DNA from: DATKDP01 sp035546335
Lineage (GTDB): Bacteria; Acidobacteriota; Thermoanaerobaculia; Gp7-AA8
Reading direction: 5' to 3'
Assembly (NCBI GenBank): GCA_035546335.1
Contig: DATKDP010000002.1
Coordinates: forward strand, 1-64,000
DNA length: 64,000 nt
The notes under the pieces were generated by a model. It made no database searches and was not told where the DNA came from. It saw only the letters and a program-made list of their open reading frames with translations. Shown here one piece after another: positions 59,501 through 64,000 of the stretch (the first letter of the stretch is position 1; each line of letters opens with the position of its first letter). A program made the position numbers and the translations under genes.

Positions 59501-60419
59501 CGACAAGGTGCTGGGGACGACGACATTCTCCTCATCACGCCGCCGGTACGACGAAGCCGACCTGCGTCTGGCCGAGGAATTGTCCCAACGCGCCGCCGTG
59601 GCGATCGATACGGCCATGCTCTTCGGCGAGGCCGAGAGCGCGAACCGGTACAAGGACGCATTCCTCGGGACCGTGGCTCACGAGCTGCGAACGCCGCTGA
59701 CCTCGATCATCGGCTGGGTGCAGTTGTCGAAGGAGGCTCCGAATCTCTTCGGCGAAGCCTTCGTCCGGATCGAACAAAGTGCGAGCCTGCTCCAGGTGTT
59801 CACCGAGGATCTGCTGGACGTGACGCGAATCCGTGAGCAGAAGTTGAGCATGGAGATGGCGGAGGTCGATTTTGCATCGGTCGTCAGGTCGGCCCTGGAC
59901 ATCACTGCTCCTGCCGCGCTCGGTAGCGCGATTCGAGTCCATTCGGATCTCGCCCTCGATCCTGCGCCGATGTGTGGCGACAGCGTGCGGTTGCTGCAGG
60001 TCGTGTGGAACCTTCTGGGGAATGCGATCAAATTCACGCCGCCCGAAGGAGAGATTGACGTCCTGCTGGACCGGACCGGAAACGATGCCCGGTTGTCGGT
60101 GCGCGATACGGGCGCCGGCATCAGCGCCGACTTCGCGCCGCATGTCTTCGAGTTGTACCAGCAGGCGGATGAGGCGACAGGTCACCAGCCGGGGCTGGGA
60201 ATCGGCCTGGCGATCGTCAAGCAGATCGTGAAGCTCCACGGCGGAACGGTGCGCGTCGAGAGTGCCGGTCTCGGTCGCGGATCGACGTTCGTCGTCACGC
60301 TGCCGCTCTCCTCCACGGCGACCGAAAGCGTGAGTCCTTCCGGAGCCGGCCCCCGGTCGGGCAAGTCCCGCCTAGCCGGCAGGCGAGCTACGGCGCAGCC
60401 CGAATCGGGGCCTTCATGA
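56514..60419 (+). CDS. CheB-CheR-PAS-GAF-histidine kinase fusion
   Basis: A 1,301-residue multidomain protein. Order: CheB methylesterase (GASAGG, HLDPRHDS, GNDADGALG triad, about residues 45-225), CheR methyltransferase (SFFREP, GCSTGEEVYS), a PAS-like domain, a long coiled coil rich in EELxSxNEEL (about 700-760), a second PAS, a GAF (about 900-1055), HisKA with the acceptor His in VAHELRTPLTS, and an HATPase (NAIKFT, DTGAGI, GLGIGLAI). No receiver domain. ATG 56514 has AGGAAGGA upstream; ATG 56619 (MSQRSAAA) is the alternative and would lose only a 35-residue tail. Such proteins sense and adapt in non-chemotactic pathways; no receptor gene is nearby. Confidence 0.9.
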   Translation: MATRTTSRHSAIQAEVSKTTSAHARDDADNAGERIMSQRSAAAVRVVGIGASAGGLDAFLDLVGAIPADTGLAFVLIQHLDPRHDSMLGEILAGAASIPVQEVADGMRIERDRVYVIPPDTQMTMDGDVLRLIPRTPKAPHRPLDTFFSSLAKDRKRFAIGVVLSGNDADGALGLQAIRDAGGITFAQNPESAKFDVMPRAAAVAADFVLPPAGIAERLVSIARRGGSEESKQSRHQNADELDRILELLHARHPTDFSHFKRASVERRILRRVLLGGHENVSGYADALEKDDDAVETLYHDLLIGVTSFFREPGRFEALKRVAFPAILENRGPDDSIRIWVAGCSTGEEVYSLGITLLEFLDGRADAPRIVIYGTDINEKSLKKARTAVYSERAVSGVSQRRLAEFFTPVPGGYKIATALRELCVFAAHDLTRDPPYSRIDLVTCCNVLIYFDPELQKRAVAMLQYAIAQGGFLMLGSSEGLRGTTNQLTPVSAKPLIYRKLQVPAALAPFDVERPPRSSVTAAAPLQHRIAGGAHVDRNNEDDAFLAFHLAPCGVLVDGQMEITRIRGDVSPFIALEPGDASLDLFSLVRHHEMLAVLRGAVRRAFREQITVTRENILVMDGDARRTVGFDVIPYGTPPPGHERCWIVFRSSLVSANRKAGRPGVQAEIDGLRQALASAIDDRELLAEEASATAEEAQSSDEELRSTNEELETAKEELQSANEELSTLNDELRARNTALVKLNDDIENLLGAVEIPILFVGTDLTVRRFNTTAGLLLNLRAGAIGRPLHEAKSVLDVSNLGKLVGAVIETAMAADVEVQDAIGDWRLLRIRAYRTADGRIDGAIVAVLDINVLKRSVLVAEEAACAADMLSQASVLLASSLDYETTLESLTRLSTAAFADWCAVDLVNEDGSIRHLTVSHANPVLRDLALQFQEVAFSEPERAPGAPQALLQRKSVLLTDIADSHLSGVQPEAKIMQLIGALGVRSLISVPLIVRDKVLGTTTFSSSRRRYDEADLRLAEELSQRAAVAIDTAMLFGEAESANRYKDAFLGTVAHELRTPLTSIIGWVQLSKEAPNLFGEAFVRIEQSASLLQVFTEDLLDVTRIREQKLSMEMAEVDFASVVRSALDITAPAALGSAIRVHSDLALDPAPMCGDSVRLLQVVWNLLGNAIKFTPPEGEIDVLLDRTGNDARLSVRDTGAGISADFAPHVFELYQQADEATGHQPGLGIGLAIVKQIVKLHGGTVRVESAGLGRGSTFVVTLPLSSTATESVSPSGAGPRSGKSRLAGRRATAQPESGPS

Positions 60420-60676
60420 CCAGACAGCTCGTTCGAACGACGGCGGGGAAAGTCCTTCGCAGCGACGATCTGATCGGCGACGAGAAGGAGGTGGCCGCGG
60501 AAATTCTGCGAGCGAGCCCCGATCTCGGCAACCCGCATGTGGTCCGATGCGATTGGTGCCGCGAGACTCGAATGCTCTTTCGCGACGAGAACGACGGTCC
60601 GTTCAAGCTCACCGCACACGGATGGCGTTGCGAGCCGTGCGATGCGAATGCAGCCAGTCAGGAAGTCAAGTTCTGA
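60416..60676 (+). CDS. Small zinc-ribbon protein
   Basis: An 86-residue protein with CDWC and CEPC, a CxxC-x27-CxxC ribbon. The ATG overlaps the sensor kinase stop (ATGA), which argues that it is a real, coupled gene. Otherwise not recognised. It may regulate or bind the kinase or DNA. Confidence 0.6.
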   Translation: MTRQLVRTTAGKVLRSDDLIGDEKEVAAEILRASPDLGNPHVVRCDWCRETRMLFRDENDGPFKLTAHGWRCEPCDANAASQEVKF

Positions 60677-60686
60677 ACCGTGACGT

Positions 60687-61001
60687 TCAATGTTTCACGG
60701 CGCTCCCGAGCGGCTTGACTGTGCCCGGGCGCCGATGCGGGCAGCGGTCGAGGCGCATTTCCGCCCCCGCTTCCACCCAGGCCCAGCCGGAGACGCCACA
60801 TTTTTCGCAGCGCCAGGGCGTACGCTGAAACACGCGCGGCGGCGGTGACTCATCGAAGTGCCCTTCGGCGCGCGTCATTTTTCCAGCGCCGGTGTGCCGC
60901 GGAACCTTCGTAATGCCGGCTGCCCCTTCGCCGTTCGGGCAATCGGGCCATGGGCAGGGGAGCTGCCTGTGCTCGTGACGATGCTGGTCGCAGGCCTTCA
61001 T
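60687..61001 (-). CDS. Small zinc-ribbon protein, convergent to the previous gene
   Basis: A 104-residue protein with CPWPDCPNG and CEKCGVSGWAWVE...CPH, a plausible zinc-binding arrangement. Its end is 10 bp from the end of the preceding plus-strand ORF. The family is unknown to me; the composition (Cys/His spacing, CxxC) argues against a chance ORF but not strongly. Confidence 0.45.
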   Translation of the reverse strand: MKACDQHRHEHRQLPCPWPDCPNGEGAAGITKVPRHTGAGKMTRAEGHFDESPPPRVFQRTPWRCEKCGVSGWAWVEAGAEMRLDRCPHRRPGTVKPLGSAVKH

Positions 61002-61039
61002 CTTTCTCGCTCATGCTATCAAAAAGCAAAGCGCAAAGC

Positions 61040-61199
61040 GCAGAGGGCAGAGGGTGATCGTTCCGTTCCTCGCAGCCCTGCCGGGCTGCGTCGATTGTTT
61101 CGTGTTCACGCCGAACCGGTGGTGGCGCTTCGCGCTCACCACCGGCTGTGCTCCGGGCACCCCTCGGGGTGTTGGCTGCGCTTTCCCTCTGCCCTCTGC
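61040..61199. repeat. 15-bp inverted repeat enclosing a family D copy
   Basis: GCAGAGGGCAGAGGG (61040-61054) and its perfect complement (61185-61199) flank a family D unit at 61115-61180 (CCGGTGGTGGCG...CACCACCGGCTG, then GGGCACCCCTCGGGGTGTTGG). The right arm touches the stop codon of the spermidine-synthase-like gene. Confidence 0.8.
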
Positions 61200-62824
61200 T
61201 ATCTGCTATCCGCGCTCTCCTCCTCCCGATCCCACGCATATCTCTGCGCGAAGAGAGGGGCGAGAAGACTCTCGGCCGGAGTGTAATCATCCGTCATGAC
61301 GATCGCGTTTCGTGACGCGATCCAGGTGCGGAGCTGTTCGGAAGGGAGAGCGAGCCCGAACGCGGTCGTCGGATCACCGATGGTCCCCATGCCGAACATT
61401 CCCTCGATCACCCGTTGCAGCTCCTCGGAAGCGATGACCACGAAGGTCGACTGGGTGTCGGTCAGATCGTCATCGCCTTCGACGAGGAGCGCGACGTTCT
61501 CCTCGCCGAACACCGACTGGAGTGTGCGGATGTAGGAGGCGAGAAATCTTCCCTTTTCGAAGTTGTCGATCACGTTGACGAGAAGGATGCCGTCGTCGGC
61601 GAGGAGGCGCTTCAGCTCGGAAGCAAATTCGCGTGTGGTGAGGTGAAACGGGACTGAGAGGTCGTTGAACGCGTCGAGCAGGATCACATCGTGAGTCGAT
61701 CGCGCGCGAATGGCGAACCACCTGGCGTCGTGATTGATCGTCCTGATCGCCGTGGTCGGCGGCAATCCGAGGAACTGGTGGGCCGTGCGCGTGACCTCCG
61801 GGTCGATCTCGACCACCTCGATCTCAGCCCGAGGATAGACGATCTCGGCGCGTCTGGGCAGCGTGTAACCGCCTCCGCCGATGAAGAGAAGACGCATCGA
61901 GTCGAATTGCCGATGACGCCAGGCGAGAGCCTCGTCGAAGAGCTTCAGGTACCCGTAGGTGAGATGCGCCGGCTCGTACAGATCGTTGTACGAGTGCGCG
62001 AGCTGATCGAGATAGAGAACCTGCAGCGCTCCCCCGCCGTCCGTTCTCGCACTCTTCTCCACGCGGATCGTGTAGTACTCGCTCTCTGCGAAGTGATACG
62101 CCTCGGCCATGAGCGATTTCGGGAGGAGCCGATCGTGAACGCGCGCCATGAGAAACGGATCGGCGAAGATCGCCGCGACGATGGAGATTGCGAGAAGCAC
62201 TCCCATCGCTCGCCCCCAGCGGCCGAAGAGCTCGCCGAGAACGAGGCCGGTGAGAATGAGCAGCAGGCCGATGGCCACGAGAATCGTTCGTGTGCCGAAT
62301 CGGGGTACGAGATAGAAGCCGGTCATGAAAGTCCCGGCGATCGCGCCGAGCGTGGAGAAGGCGTAGAGCTTGCCGACGACGCGGCCGGTGCGGTCGAGAT
62401 CGCGCACGGCAAGCTTGACGGCAACGGGCGAGATCATCCCGAGAAGAAGCGCGGGAAGGAAGAACAACAGCGTCGAGAGGATCACAACGCGCTGGAGCAG
62501 CGTGTCGCCGGCTCCGAGGCGGGCGACGATCCCCTGGTCGGCAGCGAGCAGATCGGTCAGAGGAGGAATTGCGATCGAGGCCACGCCCGAGAAGAGCAGG
62601 AGCCAGCCGAGTGTCGATCCATGGGGAAAGCGGTCGGCGATGAGTCCGCCGAGCCAGGCGCCGACGCTGATGCCGGCGAGCACGACGCCGATGATGCTGG
62701 TCCAGGTGTAGAGGGAGACTCCGACATAGGGGGCCATGATGCGTCCGGCGACGAGCTCGATGACCAGCGTGCAGAAGCTGGCGATGAAGACGATGACTGC
62801 AGCTTTGACGACCTCGACTCGCAT
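61199..62824 (-). CDS. Membrane-fused spermidine-synthase-like protein
   Basis: A 541-residue protein. An N-terminal half of six to eight hydrophobic helices, MFS-like in appearance (VIFIASFCTLVIELVAGRIMA-type start and FSTLGAIAGTFMTGF), is fused to a C-terminal Rossmann domain. That domain has LLFIGGGGYTLPR, VVEIDPEV and VILLDAFNDLSVPFHL, matching spermidine-synthase-type aminopropyltransferases. Known fused members are not all polyamine enzymes and their function is largely untested. It ends within a repeat arm. Confidence 0.85.
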   Translation of the reverse strand: MRVEVVKAAVIVFIASFCTLVIELVAGRIMAPYVGVSLYTWTSIIGVVLAGISVGAWLGGLIADRFPHGSTLGWLLLFSGVASIAIPPLTDLLAADQGIVARLGAGDTLLQRVVILSTLLFFLPALLLGMISPVAVKLAVRDLDRTGRVVGKLYAFSTLGAIAGTFMTGFYLVPRFGTRTILVAIGLLLILTGLVLGELFGRWGRAMGVLLAISIVAAIFADPFLMARVHDRLLPKSLMAEAYHFAESEYYTIRVEKSARTDGGGALQVLYLDQLAHSYNDLYEPAHLTYGYLKLFDEALAWRHRQFDSMRLLFIGGGGYTLPRRAEIVYPRAEIEVVEIDPEVTRTAHQFLGLPPTTAIRTINHDARWFAIRARSTHDVILLDAFNDLSVPFHLTTREFASELKRLLADDGILLVNVIDNFEKGRFLASYIRTLQSVFGEENVALLVEGDDDLTDTQSTFVVIASEELQRVIEGMFGMGTIGDPTTAFGLALPSEQLRTWIASRNAIVMTDDYTPAESLLAPLFAQRYAWDREEESADSR

Positions 62825-62910
62825 CGGTATCTCACGTTCCCTGCATCGGTCTGATCACAGGGGGCGGTCATTGTATCGATGAGTCGATCCGAAGAGCTAG
62901 ACTGGCGGGC

Positions 62911-63801
62911 ATGCGGGAGCTCGTGGTTCGTCAACTGCTGGGTGGCCAGATCTGGTTCGGTTGTGCTGCGGTCCTGCTCATCATCATCGCCGTCGATGTT
63001 CTTCGACTGCTCGACGGGCGCAGCGGAGCCGTTCGTGCGGGGCGCTTCCTCCTCGTCCTCCTCGTACCTTTGTCCGCTCTGACCGGGACGCCTGTGCCGC
63101 TCTACCTGGTGATCGCGCTGGCCATTCTCTGGCTTTCTTACGCATTCGCCGGCTTTCAAAACGAGTCGCAATGGCTCCGGCGGGGTGTGGGAGCCGGTCT
63201 GGCGACGCTGGTGCTCATCGCTGTGGTGCGCGAGCTCCCGTACCATGCCCGCCCCACGATCGATGCCGGCTCGGGCCCGATCTACGTGATCGGCGACTCG
63301 ATCAGCTCGGGAGGGTTCGGCGAGACGCTTCCATGGCCGGACCTGCTCGCCCGGATGACCGGCCTGGCGGTCGTCAACCTCGCGCAACCGTCGGAGACGA
63401 CGAGATCCGCGATGCAGTATCAGGTGCCGAAGCTGACTTCGGATCGAGCCGTCGTGCTCGAGATCGGAGGAAACGATCTGCTCGATGGACTTCCGGCGGG
63501 AGCATTCGAGCAACAGCTCGATGAGCTGCTCGGGGCGTTGCGTCCGGAGGGGAGCGATCGGCCCGTTCTGATGTTCGAACTGCCGATCCCGCCCGGCCGC
63601 TGGGCATTCGGCGCCGCGCAGAGGCGCGTCGCCCGCCGGCATGGAGCTCCGTTGATTCCCAAACGACTCCTGGTCGACGTGCTTCTCGATCCTGGGCTCG
63701 TCGCGGATGGGCTCCATCTGACCGATGCGGGGCACCGCAGGGTTGCTCAGATCGTCGCACGGTCAATCGGAAGGCAGAAGGTAGTAGACTCTAGAAAGTA
63801 G
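62911..63801 (+). CDS. SGNH/GDSL-family hydrolase with N-terminal membrane helices
   Basis: A 296-residue protein. Three or four hydrophobic helices (residues about 12-105) precede an SGNH domain: block I IYVIGDSISSGG (catalytic Ser), block III LEIGGNDLLDG and block V DGLHLTDAGH (Asp/His). The enzyme likely acts on an ester (lipid or glycan acyl group) outside the cytoplasm. Divergent from the spermidine-synthase-like gene by 86 bp. Confidence 0.85.
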   Translation: MRELVVRQLLGGQIWFGCAAVLLIIIAVDVLRLLDGRSGAVRAGRFLLVLLVPLSALTGTPVPLYLVIALAILWLSYAFAGFQNESQWLRRGVGAGLATLVLIAVVRELPYHARPTIDAGSGPIYVIGDSISSGGFGETLPWPDLLARMTGLAVVNLAQPSETTRSAMQYQVPKLTSDRAVVLEIGGNDLLDGLPAGAFEQQLDELLGALRPEGSDRPVLMFELPIPPGRWAFGAAQRRVARRHGAPLIPKRLLVDVLLDPGLVADGLHLTDAGHRRVAQIVARSIGRQKVVDSRK

Positions 63802-63810
63802 AAAGCAGAT

Positions 63811-63903
63811 GCCAGAAGGCAGAAGCACGTGGGCGATGCCAGATGCAGAGGAAGATAGCACCTCGGAGATTTCCCTCTGCCTTCTGCCCTGCCCTCTGCC
63901 CTC
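63811..63903. repeat. CAGAAGGCAGA inverted repeat and simple-sequence tract
   Basis: CAGAAGGCAGA (63813-63823) and TCTGCCTTCTG (63876-63886) pair perfectly; CTGCCCTGCCCTCTGCC follows. Similar words flank 61040-61199. No gene in 63802-63903. Confidence 0.7.
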
Positions 63904-64000
63904 CTACCCCCTTCTCTCCACGACGAACGTTTCGAAGTGGTAAGCGTAGTTCTCGCCGGTCGAGAGTCCGACGATGATCCGCAGCCGGACGATGCTGCTT
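63904..64000 (-). CDS. 3' end of an unidentified gene, running off the window
   Basis: On the minus strand an open frame enters from the right edge and ends at TAG 63906-63904. The last residues are SSIVRLRIIVGLSTGENYAY then HFETFVVERRG. I do not recognise it. The frame looks coding-like (G/C third positions), but 31 residues are too few to call. Confidence 0.4.
   Translation of the reverse strand, partial: SSIVRLRIIVGLSTGENYAYHFETFVVERRG

Overview
This is a 64-kb window of a high-GC, Gram-negative bacterial chromosome. The Mla-type lipid transport genes, a UB2H-type PBP1B, secreted M16 peptidases and lipoprotein signals indicate an outer membrane. The gene order (tig-clpP-clpX-lon-ysxC-rho, Mla genes, long Ala/Glu/Lys-rich Rho extension) would fit an Acidobacteriota-like lineage (Thermoanaerobaculia/Vicinamibacteria type). 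That placement is inference only, as there is no rRNA in the window. Coding density is high, with many ATGA/GTGA start-stop overlaps, and at least five families of short palindromic (REP-like) repeats fill the gaps.

Layout. 1-0.5 kb: the start of a REP-associated tyrosine transposase (RAYT) runs off the left edge, followed by clusters of short repeats. 0.5-9.1 kb: a compact secondary-metabolism locus. It has two halogenase-family flavoproteins, an acyl-AMP ligase, an ACP, a hotdog dehydratase-like protein without the usual catalytic His, a ketosynthase, a chain-length-factor-like partner with Cys replaced by Gln, and a GT2 glycosyltransferase. It resembles a reduced type II KS/CLF (aryl-polyene or flexirubin-like) pathway but has no ketoreductase, acyltransferase or exporter. 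9.2-12 kb: MinD-like ATPase, Crp/Fnr regulator, phosphatidylglycerophosphate synthase-like enzyme. 12.2-23.2 kb: two tRNAs with good promoters, then the protein quality-control run tig, clpP, clpX, lon, followed by ysxC, rho and a bifunctional PBP. 23.3-26.4 kb: mlaE-mlaF-mlaD. 26.5-28.8 kb: UDP-glucose dehydrogenase and UDP-xylose synthase. 28.8-35.5 kb: a hypothetical gene, purA, hutH, cysteine dioxygenase, GNAT, Uma2 and kbl. 35.6-38.7 kb: an active/inactive M16 peptidase pair. 38.7-46.3 kb: sterol-desaturase-family enzyme, HAD, SEC-C protein, hybrid histidine kinase, glycosyltransferase, a putP remnant, Ada, small membrane protein.

46.8-55.3 kb: an anaerobic-respiration and nitrosative-stress region. 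It holds a Crp/Fnr regulator, the RIC iron-sulfur repair protein, an UPF0175/PIN-like toxin-antitoxin pair whose toxin is truncated by a repeat, and a tightly overlapping operon (NarI/HdrE-like membrane subunit, NapA/NasA-like molybdoenzyme, four-cluster ferredoxin, Rieske protein, DUF6755-like small membrane protein, TDT-family permease). 55.4-60.7 kb: small membrane protein, XRE regulator, and a divergent 1,301-residue CheB-CheR-PAS-GAF-histidine kinase with a clear sigma70-type promoter. 60.7-64 kb: zinc-ribbon small proteins, a membrane-fused spermidine-synthase-like protein, an SGNH hydrolase, and the 3' end of an unknown gene.

The two most interesting regions are the minimal KS/CLF-halogenase locus and the molybdoenzyme/Rieske operon. 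The repeat biology (RAYT, several palindrome families, one breaking a toxin gene) is also notable. All function calls are from motifs read in the sequence; no database search was run.
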